In this document: positions 1 through 13,119 of the stretch, piece after piece
How the letters are laid out: every line of letters begins with the position of its first letter
Position numbering within the stretch: the stretch's first letter is position 1
Source of the DNA: Gavia stellata
Lineage: Eukaryota; Chordata; Aves; Gaviiformes; Gaviidae
DNA length: 64,000 nucleotides
Assembly (NCBI RefSeq): GCF_030936135.1
Contig: NW_026777121.1
Location: 1,302,001 to 1,366,000, forward strand
Reading direction: 5' to 3'
Program-made: the position numbers and the translations under genes
The notes under the pieces: model-generated
Seen by the model: the letters and a program-made list of their open reading frames with translations, nothing else
What the model was told of the DNA's origin: nothing
Database searches by the model: none

Positions 1-439
1 TGTCACGTTAAAAGGACTGAGCAATTTGGCAGAAAATAAACCCCTGTACGTTCCAGCTTGTCCTCAGATATCAGAGGGGCTGGGGGCGGCTAGGCTTAGA
101 TTCTGAGTGATACCCATTTCCTGTATTACAAGTCCGATCGTGTTCTATATAAACATATATATATACACACACACACACTCATATAGATAGATAGATAGAA
201 TCTTAACGATTATGGATGCGCTTGTAACTCCATACACTTTCAGTCTAGCCACGTTGCATGAACTAGCACGGCCACCCTTAAGGAATTTAACTGCGTTCAA
301 TGAGAACTCTTACGGCTAGGTTAACAAATAGTGTAGTTTATTAAAGTGACAGATACACAAGTTCTTTTGGATTGCCGGTGATAGAACTACTGCCCACAAA
401 GGTGGTACAAATAGTATGAATATGAGTAATACAGCCTGG
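1..439 (-). mobile_element. ERV LTR fragment (family A, U5/R end)
   Basis: This piece matches the first ~440 bases of the complete solo LTR at 50206-51575 and, inverted, the right part of the 3' LTR at 42255-43407. It begins TGTCACG, which is the minus-strand LTR end (...CGTGACA). It carries the reverse complement of an AATAAA signal near 340. Similarity to the full LTR stops abruptly near 439-440, so the U3 half is missing, or the element was truncated by a later event. The window starts exactly at the LTR end, so no internal region or target duplication can be seen on the left. Confidence 0.85.
154..198. repeat. Compound microsatellite (AT)n(AC)n(GATA)n
   Basis: Runs of TA, then AC, then GATA units lie inside the LTR fragment. 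The same compound tract occurs in the solo LTR near 50360-50408 with slightly different unit numbers, so it belongs to the LTR family and has varied in length since insertion. Confidence 0.9.
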
Positions 440-668
440 CTGTATTAGTGTGCGGAAAGCTCTTCTTCCCTTCTTGTCCAGACACAGCTTTGGTTCAGCA
501 CAGGCAGAATACGTGTCGCGGCATCCACAACGACACTGTCTCATGGAGGCCTTCTTTAAGAGACATATTACTAACCAGTTACAGTGTGAGAGGAAACACT
601 ACATCTCCAGAAGCCATCTGCTCATCTCTAAAACACCCCACGGATATAAATGATGGTCTTTGTCGAGC

Positions 669-937
669 ACTTTGAGGTCCGCCCATTACAAGCACAACAG
701 CAAAGTTCAGCATTTCACTGTTTCAGCAACTACTCTGAGTCCTTGAGCACTGACACAGGGAAAATACTCCTCGAAATTCCCACTGATGGGTTTGCTTCAG
801 CTTCGTGCATAACGTGCATAATTCAGTTCTTCCAGAAACAGCTCTGGAAAGCTCTCACATTCTGGTATTTCCCAGGTTTTGATCTTTCCCAGTGCAGATG
901 TGCCCTTTGGCAGCGCCGAGCATAGAACAGCCCTGAG
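669..937 (+). repeat. Direct repeat, left copy (partner at 63732-64000)
   Basis: These 269 bases align without gaps to the last 269 bases of the window. I counted 6 mismatches. No LTR or CR1 feature is visible in the repeat. The match begins sharply at 669 and 63732, and it runs to the window edge on the right, so the true duplicated length is unknown. Confidence 0.9.
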
Positions 938-3900
938 GAAAACCCGGGAGCAAACCCCGGCTGTCCGAGGGGTTGCCGCAAAGAGCAAGGCCTTTCCTCA
1001 GGGCCCAATTTAACAGGGTGACTTCATGGCAGTTTGTCCAGTAGTTACTCCAGGCACGGGTTGGCAGGGAAGGGTGACCAGAAGGGCTTCTGCCAAACTG
1101 GGAAAGCCTGAACAACAAAGTGGAAATCATGGGTATTCTCTTCTTTTGAGGGCGCAACCATAACTTGGGCTGCATCTTGCTAAAATGGAACCTATTGGAC
1201 CTGGAAGAGCTGGGTGGGGCTGGTTCAAACTTGCAGCCTCCTGAGAGAGAGAGATGCACGTCTGGCTCCGTGGCGGAGGGGTTTAGGGCATCAGCATCGC
1301 AGCAGGAAGACACGAACTGCACCACCCGCCTCTCTCCCCTCCTCCTGACTGCTGGAGGTGCCTTATGAAGACAGCAGGGAGGCTGGGCACTCAACTCTGA
1401 GCTCATCTGACTTATGAATGACTGTCTCTGACGTCAGGCATTTGTTTCTTGCCTGACCACCACAAAGGGAGAGGGACCCCACTTTGATAACTGGCCCTCA
1501 CTAAACACAGACGAGAAGAGGCACAATAAAAGCTGCAGGAATCATGAAAACAAACGCTCGTGCTGAACGCACTCCGTCCGGTTTCTGAAAAGGAAAGTGC
1601 GTCTGTGGTCCAAGAATGTGCACCAGCCCCACTGGCCCCGCAGGGTTCAACCGTGTCCCCAGAGCAACACGGTTTGTCATGGCAGGATGGTGAAGAATTG
1701 ATAAGAAGCGGGAGGAGGAGCAAAGAAAAATGAAAACAAATTGAAAAGTCATTAATTTCATTGGAAAATGAAATCATGTTATTTCAACTCGTGAGTTAAA
1801 TTTCCATTCCCACCCAAAAAAAATACTTGAAAAAAGAAATGATCCAATAGTTTGGGTGTATTCAGGCAACCACAACAAAAAATGACAACAAAGAGGGGGC
1901 TGTGCAAAAAGAGCAACAAATCAGTTTCCTTCTCTGACAGCGGAACAGCTTGTCAAGGGCAGGTACCTGGATGTGGACTCCAGAAAGCCTCCACACCCTC
2001 GCACCTGGTGTTCCATAAGCAGGCTAACGGAGGTTAGTCTCGATCAAATCACTGAGGGCTGATGGAATACTGCTCCCAGAGTCATGCCTGGGCTGGGGTC
2101 TCTGCTGACACAGTGTCCGTTTCTGAGGATCACCGTTCCAAAGAGATACATGCCTATCAGAGGCACCTGGAGAATACGACTAAGAAGGATGAGGCTTTTG
2201 GAAACCATGGTCTCTGAAGAAGGATTAATCACAGGGTGAATGGACTTGTTGTTTAAGGTCAGGAAGAGAAGGCAGAAGAGAGCTGTGTAAGGGCTTCAAA
2301 GAAAAGGCTAGTAGCTCCTGAGACCTGCTTCAAGAGCCATTCACAGGATACCCCCACAGCATACCGAGTGTTTGTGCTTGGGGAAGGTTACGGTCACAGA
2401 AATCATCAGACCCTGTAAAAAACACCAACTGGATTCTTTCTGTATGAAACAGCTTTGGCAAACAGTAAGCCACCGGCCAGCAGAAGCTGATATTCTCTGA
2501 ATGCAGAACAGCTGCCCATCGTGAAGGTTTCGATTTCCAGTATGTACAATTTTTGAGAGAAACTTCTGACACACAATTGGCAAAAGATTATCCTGCAGCC
2601 AAAAGCAGCCCAATGCCAGCTTGCAGCAATGTCCGCTTTATTTGAAGCGGAGAACATTTGGCACCCAACTGAAAAGCTTGACTGCCCAAAGAAGTGCCAA
2701 ATTCACATGGCTCCAGTCATCTGCCCATCTTATACTAAAATGTTTTAACTCAACACAGGCCAGATTTCTTTCTAGAAAGCTCAGGAAAGTGGTGAACACG
2801 CTGAAGCCAAGATCTTCCAACAAAGTCTTTAGAAACCACAGTTACAGGTTTTTCCCACAGTCTGTTTGTTACACGTGTGCAAAAATACAGTCATCAGCTG
2901 TATTTGAGCTCTTTTTCAGCTTTGTGGTGAACTGAACACATTTCCAGGGATGTACATGCATGGAAAGAGGTACTACTGCAATTACAGGCAATATACCGTA
3001 ACTGCTGTTGAAACGTTACCAGTGGTTCGCTACGGTGAGACTGTTCTCAAGTGATTTAGACAACCTGTATTTAACTACTGTACATCAAGAGAATCAAAGA
3101 AATGACACCTAAAAGGAAAGCTGGTAGCAGACTAATGAAGTCTGAGACTGCTCTACCTCAGAAGGACATTCAAAAATTTTTAACATTATTACACCCGTCT
3201 ACAGTTAACTGTCTAATGTTACTCTGCCCACAGAGAGAATAAGAACAGCTGTTCAGAAAAGTAAGCAGGAAAAATATACTGGAGTGAGGCACTCAGTGCT
3301 TAACAACTTTGTGGAACTTCATGATGGCGGAACCATTTCCAGATGCTGAAAGAGTTCTCTTTCCAAGCATGGGAAGGGGTAACACGCTAGCATGACCATA
3401 GGGACACCAACGCAGGGACACCATTCTACTAAACTTTTGAAGATACGAAAGAAACGGCTCTTCACTGATCAGAGCTTTTCAGAGATTGAGGCAACCCATA
3501 ATAGGCTCACGCAGGTCAGCCAGGCTCCAGTTTTCTAGGAAATGGACACCTTTAAGGAAGAGTGAAACAAATATCCCTTCTGTGGTTTTAAACAACTCCT
3601 CTGCTGATTGTGCACATTTGAGGTAGCAAGAGTTTCCCGATGGAAACGAGACACAGCTCACAGCAACTGTTCACAGGTTCCCTGAGGGTAGTTCCTTGCC
3701 AGGGCCAAATAATACAAGTCTATGTCAGTAACGTGGCTGGGGGAGGAAGAAAGAGCTGCCACCTCCGAATTCAGTCCAAGAGCAGAGCACCCGAGGCAGG
3801 CTTCCATAGCATCCAACCGTATGCGACTTCAGGCAGACACCTAGGGCTCTGGGTATCCAGTGCAATGACGCAGATTCCTTTAGAGTAGAAGTCTACTTCA

Positions 3901-4557
3901 CATGTTCTGCATTGCTCTCTGAAGACATTCATCTCTACACACAGCCTGCAGAGACTAACCCCTTAACTTAGACACTGAATACCAAGAATTGAGTATCCCC
4001 AAAAGGGCTCAATTTACAGCATTCCTACTGCGGGAGCAGGATACGACTACCCGGTGATGTAGATTAAGGGAAACCACTAGCAAAGTTGCCTTGTGGGAAT
4101 TCATCACTTTGAGTGATGGGGACAGGGCAAGGCATGAGTCAGGGGAAGAAACACGTCTCTCCTCAAACCATTCAATTTAAAATATCTTTAGGATGTCAAA
4201 CTCTGGCATGTGAAGACTGCAAAATAAATACAGTTGAACACAGAAGTAAGACGAGTACAGTATCTAATACACTATGACACATAATGGTTCTTTGAATTAG
4301 AGGTGGATTTTTCTTTTTTAAAAGTACAGATACTCCTGTGACAGCTCTTTAGAATACAATAAATTATCAACTAGCTGTCCCTACCTGTATTTCCTTGTTG
4401 TTAGTTTAGACAAGATCTTTCAAAACTCAGAGAAAAAAAGGAAGATGAAAAAAACCAAACCCCAAACCCTAAAAAACTCTCAAAATCCCAAACTACAAGG
4501 CAAAAGAATCTGTTTCTTCAAGTCATAATAAAGTATTGAAACAAAATGTTATCTTAC
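938..4557. other. Gene-poor stretch, nothing recognised
   Basis: No exon with convincing splice sites, known repeat or RNA gene was recognised. The longest open frame (minus strand, 855-1406) has no recognisable domain and overlaps the duplicated segment. The stretch could hold a 3' UTR or introns of the minus-strand exons to its right. Confidence 0.4.
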
Positions 4558-4687
4558 CTCCCAAAGTCCTACGACGAGTCCTGGATTCAGACTGAAGAGC
4601 TGGCCAAGCTCATCAGCACCAACGGCTACACTACTTTCAGTCAGGTTAGCAAGATGGTATTCAGCAATTAAGGAACGTCGACGAGGT
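4558..4687 (-). CDS. Exon X4, internal coding exon of unidentified gene
   Basis: On the minus strand a TTTTCAAAG acceptor opens a 130-bp exon that ends GAG before a GTAAGA donor. The only open frame reads PRRRSLIAEYHLANL and then ...GLVVGLWE. One leading base completes the codon left open by exon X3, and the exon ends in phase 0. I do not recognise the protein family and see no catalytic motif. The mix of charged and hydrophobic residues looks like globular protein. No following exon was found between here and position 1, so the gene is either truncated or continues outside the window. Confidence 0.5.
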
Positions 4688-5663
4688 CTTTGAAAAGAAG
4701 AGACAGAATGTAGCAACAAGACTATGTCTCCTTATTTATGTAAAAGTTCAGCCCAATTTCATTTTTCACTCTGAAGTCTGACCAACAGCACATGATGGAA
4801 ACAGTTTGGAAAGCATTCAGCATGCACAGCCATAAAATCACTTTTAAACAACTACAGCATACGAGCAGGATCTCAACACCTAACAACTGAAATTCACAAA
4901 GGTGAACAACATTTCACAAAGGTGAACAACAATTCTCTCTTTTCAGAGCTCTACTGCTAGGGGGTTTGTGTAAGCAGCATGTAGCCGATACTGTATATAG
5001 TAAAATGACACGTAAGACAGAGACATGTGGAAAAGTCCTTGACAGCAACCAAATACGTACATACCTCAAATACACACTTTTAATTTAAACATCTTTGCTC
5101 AGAATATAATGCCAGAAGAATATAGTACACACTTAAGTTACAAAACAACAGCTATCCCACATTGTGCTGTGGGCTATTGTTTTTATATGCATATACTTAC
5201 ATTGTACACGCAGCCAAACACCAAGTTCCCTCCATTCACATACACACCTATCCAACAGAAAAAAATAAACCTTAGTAACAGAGATCACCCCATTGTAGCC
5301 ATCAACAGTTCCACTCTCAATGTCTCACATTAAATTCTCCTAGATTTACATGTTTGTTTCATGCTCATTTCGAGCTATGCCTTAGATTCAGCTTGCCAAG
5401 GCAGGACCTATCAGTCTGTATCTTGCATGTCAGTAGCTACATTAACCTATGAATTCATGTCAGAGCTTGCTGGATTATACCTATCTCTTGCTAAAAAGCC
5501 CGAGCAATGAAGAGAAGGACACAGGCTTTGGAAGAAATATTACAGAGAGGCTTTCTAAGAAAGAGTTAACTTGTTAAGTCAAACCAAGGCCAGATAGCTC
5601 CTACAGACACATTATCACCCAGTTACACCAAAACCCCCTCAAAAATCCTCTATTAACACTCAC

Positions 5664-5873
5664 CCATTCTTGCTGGGAGCTCTGCTTTGCTCAGGAAGCA
5701 ATGGCATAACTCCAAACAGTTTCAGGCTTGACAGGATGTCTAAGCATGGCCAATTTGTACTATACCAAAGTATAGTAACAGATGTGTCCTTAATCGACAG
5801 GTTTGCCTTCTCCATTACGTGTTCCTTTCCATTTTTGTCCTTTAGAACAATTCTCCACCTCAAGCCAGAGGCT
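5664..5873 (-). CDS. Exon X3, internal coding exon of unidentified gene
   Basis: This 210-bp minus-strand exon sits between an AATAACAG acceptor and a GTGAGT donor. It reads ASGLRWRIVLKDKNGKEH near its start and LPEQSRAPSKNG near its end, with no stop. It enters in phase 2 from exon X2 and leaves in phase 2 into exon X4, so three consecutive exons fit together. The central part (around TVTILWYSTNWPC-like residues) is rich in aromatic and hydrophobic residues. No family was recognised. Chance open frames rarely line up at three spliced junctions, so a real gene or a recent pseudogene is the best reading. Confidence 0.5.
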
Positions 5874-6147
5874 CTGTTATTTAGGAATCGAGAAGGGAGA
5901 GGGGTGTTTAAAAAAATAGATTCTCAAAGTGACAAAACTTAAACTATGCTTCCAACAGAAATTTAAAATTTCTACTAACTGCTACTTGTGTTTCTCAGGC
6001 TAGGTCATTTATAGGCTATCATCGTATCTTCCCATTATGATACATAGTTTATAGCTCTACTTCCCTATCCCCCCAGCATTTTCCAAGTCATTAATAGTCT
6101 GTACATTGTTCTCAAGTCAACATCTTCTGTGACAAGGCATTGCTTAC

Positions 6148-6390
6148 TTCATAGCTTCTTTGTTTTTACATGGAAGACCTGTAGAAGGATCTACAGGTTT
6201 AACAAGTCGCCTTACTCTCATTTTGACAGCAGCTATTTGTTTGAAGAGGTATTCTTTCTTCCAGTACCCAGGCTTTCTATCACGTAGAGCAGCGCAGCCC
6301 AAGGAAACAGTTTCTGGTGGCTCAGACTTCATTTTCCAAATTGTCCTTTTTGGCTGAAAACAACCGGAATAGATTTTCAGCCAGATTCCA
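6148..6390 (-). CDS. Exon X2, internal coding exon of unidentified gene
   Basis: A TTTTATTTTCAG acceptor and an AA/GTAAGC donor bound a 243-bp minus-strand exon. It opens GIWLKIYSGCFQPKRTIWKM and closes VDPSTGLPCKNKEAM. It is strongly basic (KPGYWKKEYLFKQ, KMRVRRLVKPV), which fits a nucleic-acid-binding or nuclear protein, but that is only composition. Its first base completes an AG-split codon, so it could be spliced to the CDKAL1 exon at 14077-14243. Yet the residues do not resemble the radical-SAM methylthiotransferase region that normally follows in CDKAL1. It may belong to a different gene nested in a CDKAL1 intron, or to a chimeric transcript. Confidence 0.5.
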
Positions 6391-6736
6391 CTGAAAATAA
6401 AAAGAGAATGAAGAGGAAAACCACATTCATGTCAAGAAGAGTTACTTAATTATTCTTACATGCATGTCTCAGCTACCACTGAGCATAATGTTAGCAGAAA
6501 AATAATTAAAAAAAAAGTTATTCAGTTAATTCTTACAATATGCCAGGAAGGTTGATAAACATCTCAACCACATACACAGAAAATGTTTGATTAGTGCTCT
6601 AGAAAGTAGGATCAGCGGATATTGGGAACTTCCCGCTCTTTTATGCCTCTCAATAGCACACTACAGTACGTGGTTTTTAAAAAGCCTTCCTTCCCCTTGT
6701 ACTGCTACTTCCTTCATGGACATTCACTGAAGCAGT

Positions 6737-7034
6737 GAGGAAGACTATGGACGACCACCAGAGCACCTTAGACAACCACCTGTGTACCTGAAGGCGCATG
6801 CGTCACGAGCATTTACACATACTAATGAGTTCTCGGAAATTGTATGAATATTTAATTGTTTCTTGGAAATATGATGGATATGTATACTTTGATTGTATAC
6901 AACTTCTGTAGCAGAGAAACTAAACACGCACACTAGGTGGAGTGATCCCCTGTGCGTCCAGTGCTGCAATAAAGAAGTGCCTGCTCACCTACATACACTG
7001 TGTAGATGAGTTTTTATATTACAGATTTGTAACA
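6737..7034 (+). mobile_element. LTR fragment, 3' half (family B)
   Basis: This piece is near-identical to 59421-59719, the 3' half of the LTR of the defective ERV ending at 59719. It includes an AATAAA at about 6968 and ends in TTTGTAACA, the family's right end. The left part of the LTR is absent. It sits on the opposite strand to, and upstream of, exon X2. Confidence 0.85.
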
Positions 7035-8504
7035 GTTATCACAAAAAACCAAGCATATTTAACTGCTTCATCCATCAAAATACATTCAAGAAGCTTGGGC
7101 CAAAACCCATCCACTCCACAGAACCAGAAACCTATAGATGCCAACAAATGCTGATATGACTACCCGCTTCACAAGTCAATGCCTTCTATGTCTGACTATA
7201 CACGTTCGGTTCCATTTTTTGGAGAGAAAGCACTGTTAAGTGGCACACATACTGAATTCCCTTCCCAAACAAACATCTGTATATTGCAGATTCACGCTGC
7301 GCTCTCCCCCCAGACAGAGGTAGGCTTTGCTGTGAAAAACTGTAGCACAGCCCTCAGTTTTCACCTTTGGATAGAGCCACTCTTGAAAGCAACAAAGGGT
7401 TCTTGTACAGAAAGAACATTTTTGAAACAGGTGAAAGAAAGGCAAGGAAAAAAAGAAAAGAAAAAAGACTTCCGCATCTCTTGAACAGAGTTCAAATCAA
7501 GAACAGGGTAGAAAATCCGCCCAATGAACAGGGATAAGGAATAATATTAGAATAAGATTTTTGCAACAAGTCATAAAAACTTATTTCTATCATTAGAAGA
7601 CATCATTATACCTATGCCCAGTTTCAGCTAAGCCAACTTACAAGGCAGGTTGCATTGTTACAACTCCTAGTTAGCAATAAAAGTCTATCCGATGCGTCTT
7701 TTCTACCCTCTTTTTTTCTTCAATCTTGCAATTAGATAGAAGACACTAGAAACAGTGCTTGACCATTTCCCTTATAATGAAGCAGTAACTGCAAGTAAAG
7801 GTCACATTTAATTTACTAGACCCAGAACTTCATTCCAGCATCTCTTCAATAAGTGTTGTTGACTCTAAAGCTTAGGAACGTACAGGAAACAGGCTAATCA
7901 AAACACTTATTTAGGTAATAGCTGTCCAAGATGCTGTGACAACAGGCAATCTTTCACCTTAGTGAATATTTCTATCTTTTCCTCAAGTTTAGAACAGTTT
8001 GACATTAAACTAACAAATTCTAGCAACAGAGAGAGGCATCGATTTAGAAAACAGCTCTTGCAAAACTTTTTTTGTTATTTTTTGCATATTGCAAACAATG
8101 TTAATTTCAAGACATGTTTGAAATTTGGATTATGTAAGCAATACTTACTATTACTGAGTAACTACTTCACTGTAGAGTACAAAAAAGATTAAATCCCTTC
8201 TTGACATTCTAGCTGGACTTCCCAGATGACTCACTGTAAAAAAAATAACAAGCTTTCTTAAAAAGGGACTGACGAGAGATACTCGAGAAATGTTGGAAAA
8301 CTTTCTATATTGGCATCTCCTCTATAGAAAGGTGGACAGCATGAGCAATAAGTTACGCACTGGATGCTAAAAATCTTAACTGCCACTTTGTCAAGAGCAA
8401 GACTCTGCTGTCTTTTGTTTCACTGCACACCTTTGACAGGCGATTGACTCCATTTTCTCTGTACCTTCCTACTGGCTATTCCTATCTGCAACTAGGATCT
8501 TCCA
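7035..8504. other. Intergenic or intronic DNA, nothing recognised
   Basis: AT-rich sequence without a recognisable exon, repeat family or RNA gene. If exons X2-X4 and the CDKAL1 exon belong to one transcript, this is part of the 7.7-kb intron between 6391 and 14076. Confidence 0.4.
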
Positions 8505-9130
8505 TGAGCTTTCTCTTCTTAAGGCTGAAGAAACCCAGTCTTCCCAGTCTCTCCTCATACATCGTGTGCTCCCAAACCATCTTGGTGGCCCTCCGTTGGA
8601 CTCGCTCCACTACATCAACCTCTCTCGTTTTGGGGAGCCCAAAACCGGGCGCAAGCTGGCTCACTGGACACAGCACTCCAAACGCTGTCTCACAAGTACC
8701 ACGAGACCTGAAGGATCACTCTCCCAGACCTGCTGGCTACACTCTTGCTAGCACAGCCCAGGATGCAGTTTGCCTTTTTTTGCTACAAGAATACATTGCT
8801 GACTCATGTTCAATTCTTGTCCACCTGAATCCCAAAATCTTTTTCTGCAAAGCTGCTCTCTAGTCAGGCTGCCCACCCCCACCTTTACCACTAGCTGGGG
8901 TTATGCCAACCCTAGGATTTTGCATTTGCCTTTGCTAAGTATCATATGGTTTCCGCTAGCCCTTTTTCTAGTCTTTTAAGGTCCCTCTGAACCACAGCAC
9001 TGGTTTCTAGACTATCAACCACTTCCCCCAGGTTGGCATAGTCCACAAACTTGCTGAAGGCTGGAAGACATCCTGTCTTCCAAGTCCATTACATAGATCA
9101 GTCCCCGTGTGAAACCCTGAGAGACATTAT
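8505..9130 (-). mobile_element. CR1 LINE fragment (ORF2 3' part and 3' UTR)
   Basis: Read on the minus strand, this shows the avian CR1 end region: a peptide like VLEHTMYEERLGRLGFF preceded by VERVQRRATKMV, and upstream remnants of the reverse transcriptase C-terminal region. Frames are broken by many stops and indels. It is an old, 5'-truncated copy. Confidence 0.8.
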
Positions 9131-11366
9131 CAGCAATCCAAGCAGGAATAGAGCACTTTCATACGCACTTGTGGCCAGAAGCATCACTATCTTGAGCAGA
9201 AAGGCGGTTGCCCTCTTCACCACCTCCTAGTCTCACATACAGCTATCATACTTGCAATACTTGCACTCAGCTCCAGCTTCATTATCAGCCTATAAAGGAG
9301 AACATTCAAGAGATGGATTTGTAAAAAGTTACTTGAGCCAGAATTTGTAGCCAGTATTTTTGTTCTGTTGAACAAAAATGACATTTCCAGAGGTCCTTAA
9401 ATGTATCAGCTTAAAAAGAAGTTACCTAATTTCACAAAAAAGAAACCACACTGGATAATTTCTGCCTACCACCCCAGCATTGGGGTTTTTTGGTTTGTTT
9501 GATTTAATATAGGCATATACACACACACAAACTAAATCAAGACATCGATTTAATAATGACCAGAAACTAGCAGGCAATTTCCTATACAGTTCCCAAAATT
9601 CCTCTGTAGGTAATTCCTGTCCCAGCTATGGCAATTTTTAGTCAGTTTTTAGTTCTCAGTTTCAGATTCTAGATGTAGACTGATTTCTAGTCTCAAGTTA
9701 TGAACACTTCATTTTCTAAAAAGAGAAGGTATCAAAAATTTTAGGTAGTTCCTTCCTTCGCTGCACTCCATCTTTCCTCCATGTCTCCCAATAAAATTCC
9801 AAAAGCACACGACAGCTGTCCAAATCTTGACAAGCCCAAAGTAGCTTCTGCAACACTATGCATTAGAGAGATTAAGATAAAAAGAAGTTAAATTTAAGAA
9901 AGCCGTAACGAGGCAAAACCGAGAACTCATTTGTAGTCTTACAAAAACAGCTGCCACAAAGAAGGCTTTTTGGACCAGCACTCCACTTGTCTGTGAAAAG
10001 AGCATACCCACTCCAGAGTTGCGCTACTCCTTAAAGAATAACCTGGGTTCCCTCCAATAGTTCAGCACTTGAATAATTCAGTATCTAGTTTCTACTTAGA
10101 CAAATACAGAAAGATCAACTGCGAAACAGGAAAATGAGATGTAACTGTTTCATGATATCATGAGACATTCAAGAAGAGAAACAAGCATTTTGTGAAATCA
10201 GGAAGAAAATACTTCTAGTAAAGTGTCAGGAAAGACAACTTTGCAGTCTTTCAGTGCAAGCAGGATGCAAGTTTAAATGGGAGACACACTAAAACTTGAA
10301 TTAATTAATAAAATTTAAATTTTTATTTTGACTAATCCTAAGTTACACAAAAGCATTCAGTCAATAATTCTCCACTGAAACACAACATCAATCTGTGTTT
10401 TCAGCTTTCTACAAGCTTTTCTTTCAACACATTTTTCATTAAGGAGATGAAACGTGGCCAGCACAACCACAAGTTTGGGGGTTTTTTTAGGGTTGGGGAG
10501 GTGGAACAAGATGACAGGGAGTGTTTTAAAGTATTTGGAAGGAAAGGAAAAACAGCATCTTCAGCCCTTTCAAATGTACAAGATACAATCCTAGATCATC
10601 CCGCCTCCATCATACTGATCATCCCTCCCAAAACAAAGGATCATTCACATGGAGTAGTTCACCTCTGCTCCAGCAGCAAACACACTCATCACTAAGTGAC
10701 AACACTTCTCCTTCCTCTCTCTCTCTCTCGCACTTGGGTTCCACCAGCTACAATCAGACAACCAGCTAGATTCTGCCCAAGAAGTAATATCTTTCCCTTC
10801 CACTCCTACGAAAACTTTTCAATTCAGTTTAGCAAGCAAAATGCCCACAAAAGGCACTGCATGACATCTATCAGATGGCTGCCCTGTCAGGAAAACCTAA
10901 CCATTCTGAAAGCACTCATCTTGTAATCATTCTCCTTAATGCCAGGAAAACACTTTACCTCCTCACCTTCAAATCAGAAAGAGATCAAAGGGGCATTTTA
11001 AAAAAGTGTAATTAAGACTAAAAACATTCAACAACAGCTTGACAGCTCTGAACATTCACCCCAAAAAACTGAATTATGCGACTTGTCCCATATTGTTCCC
11101 TGTCATTTCGTATCCATATGCAGCCAGCTGTCCAGCCATATATGCACCATCTGAATTATTGTGAGAACATCCCCATGTACGAATCCAGATTTTCTGAGCA
11201 CCAGGAATAACGCTGATAAGTAAAAATTAACGAAGAAGTTAAAAGAGGAACACGCTTCCCCATCAGGGCCACTGAACAGACTCAATTAATTGTAATTCTT
11301 CAACTATAAAATAAGCAACACAAACAATAACGACTCCAAAACAGGCAGGGAAAAACATTATAATTA
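9131..11366. other. Intergenic or intronic DNA, nothing recognised
   Basis: No exon with matching splice sites, LTR or LINE was recognised. Short simple runs occur, for example CT-repeats near 10718-10730. Confidence 0.35.
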
Positions 11367-11926
11367 TGTGAGTTTAGTGGAGCGGGTAATAGATCTGGCT
11401 GGGATAGAGTTAACTTTCTCCACAGCTACCTGTATGATGCTGTGTTTTGTATTTATGACTAAAACAGTGTTGACAACACACCCGTGTTTTAGCTATTGTG
11501 GAACAGTGCTTGCACAGCATCAAAACCTGCTGTTGCCCACCGTGCTCCACCCCGCCACAAGCAGGCTGGAGATGGACAAGAGGCTGGGAGGGAACATGGA
11601 CAGAATAGCTGACCCAAACTGACCAAAAGGATAATCCATACCAGATGACATCATGCTCAGCAATAAAAACTGGCGGTTTGGTCCTCCCAAACGAACCATT
11701 GTTCTGAGACTGATTGGGCATCAGTCTGCTTGTGGGAGGTGGTGAGCAATTGCTTTTGCATCCCTTGAAGTTTATCCTTACTCTTGCCTTCACTTAAACT
11801 GTCTTTACCCCAACCCACAAGTTTTCTCGCTTTTGCTCTTCCAGTTAGCTCCCTCAGCCTACTGAGAGGAGGGCTGAGCAAGTGGCTGGGTGGCTGCTCA
11901 GTTGTTGGCCAGGGTCAAGCCACCAC
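11367..11926 (+). mobile_element. Solo LTR of an ERVL-like avian family
   Basis: The segment starts TGTGAG and ends CACCACA. It contains the GGCTGGGATAGAGTTAA block, the GACCCAAACTGACCAAA-GG block and an AATAAAA box (about 11662), which I associate with LTRs of avian class III (ERVL-like) elements. No internal retroviral sequence flanks it, so it is a solo LTR. Boundaries are approximate because no clear target duplication was seen. Family assignment is from memory of conserved blocks. Confidence 0.65.
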
Positions 11927-13119
11927 AAGTGGCAAGAAAAGAGTTTTAGAATGGAGAATGTACAAGAGCTGTAGGATAAGAAGAGATTCAGTACGCGGCA
12001 GTTGTATTGAAAAAAAACAAACCAAACAACTCACTTTCTGAAAATGATCATTTAACAAGGGATCTTCAAGTGACTGCACTGAAATGAGGCCACCAGCAAA
12101 CAGTTAGAGCTAAACTGCAGCCTTTTGATATTATGGCACTCATTGACCGGAGTTCCCTCCATACAAGGCACCTTTATAAATTCTTAACTTAAGCCTGCCA
12201 CCAGCCACACTAACATCTGAAAGCTCATATCCCAACCTTTCTGGGCTACAGAAGCAGCATGGCAGATGTGCACCATGGAGCTGGCACACACAATGGTTTA
12301 AGAACCAACAAAAAATTCTGCAAGAAGCTCTCACTGAAACTCCCGGGATAACTGTGCCAATGAGCTAAAGATGCCAGTACAAGAACAACAGACATCCTGC
12401 AACACCATCCTTTGCCCTGCCCACATCTTTTCTCTTTTCTCCTCCCCCACGCTTCTTTTTTTAAAGCTAATTCCCCTAGCTAGAAACAAAAAATTGTTGA
12501 TGGCACATTAATGATCATTAGACATGTGCAACACGTGTTGCACATGTACAATGTATTTAGCATTCCTACTGTCTAAACAACGTACATTCAATGTGCATTC
12601 TTGGGTCAAAAACACTAAAATACAGCCTGTTAAATAACATACAGTATTCTCCTGAATACTTCGGAGAACGGAGTGCTAGTGTCAAGTATCTATAGGCCAC
12701 CGGTTCGGCTGTACACACACTCCTGGCAGAATGGGGCTTCACATAAAGGTGGACTGTTATGCTTATAAAAATCTCTTTTGAACACTAATGAGAAACCAAA
12801 ATCGGGGGGGAGGAGGAGCAGGGGGTGGCACCAACCAAAATCCAGATCTCTGAAATGCAGTAGAAACTAGACTCGATAACTGAGTTCATTTATACTTTGA
12901 TCAATTCCACTGCAGCAGAAAGTTGATTCTGCTCTTAGGGGAATCACAAGAAGGAAAAACACAAAAGATACGTTCCATAGTTACTGCATACGATTTCCAC
13001 TGAAATAAAACAGTAAGTTCAAAAGAAGTCTCACTATGTCACTTGCAGGAGGATGTACAAACAACAAGCACAGCCTTTGGAAATCCCAGGTTCCAGAAGC
13101 CAGGTGGAAAGACTGAAGC
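11927..13119. other. Intergenic or intronic DNA, nothing recognised
   Basis: No gene signal was found. A short palindromic stretch near 12528-12545 (GTGCAACACGTGTTGCAC) is a perfect 18-bp inverted repeat of unknown meaning. Confidence 0.4.

Noticed and set aside
855-1406. 183-codon minus-strand frame
   Set aside because: Overlaps the duplicated 269-bp segment, no recognisable motif, and other frames are also open.
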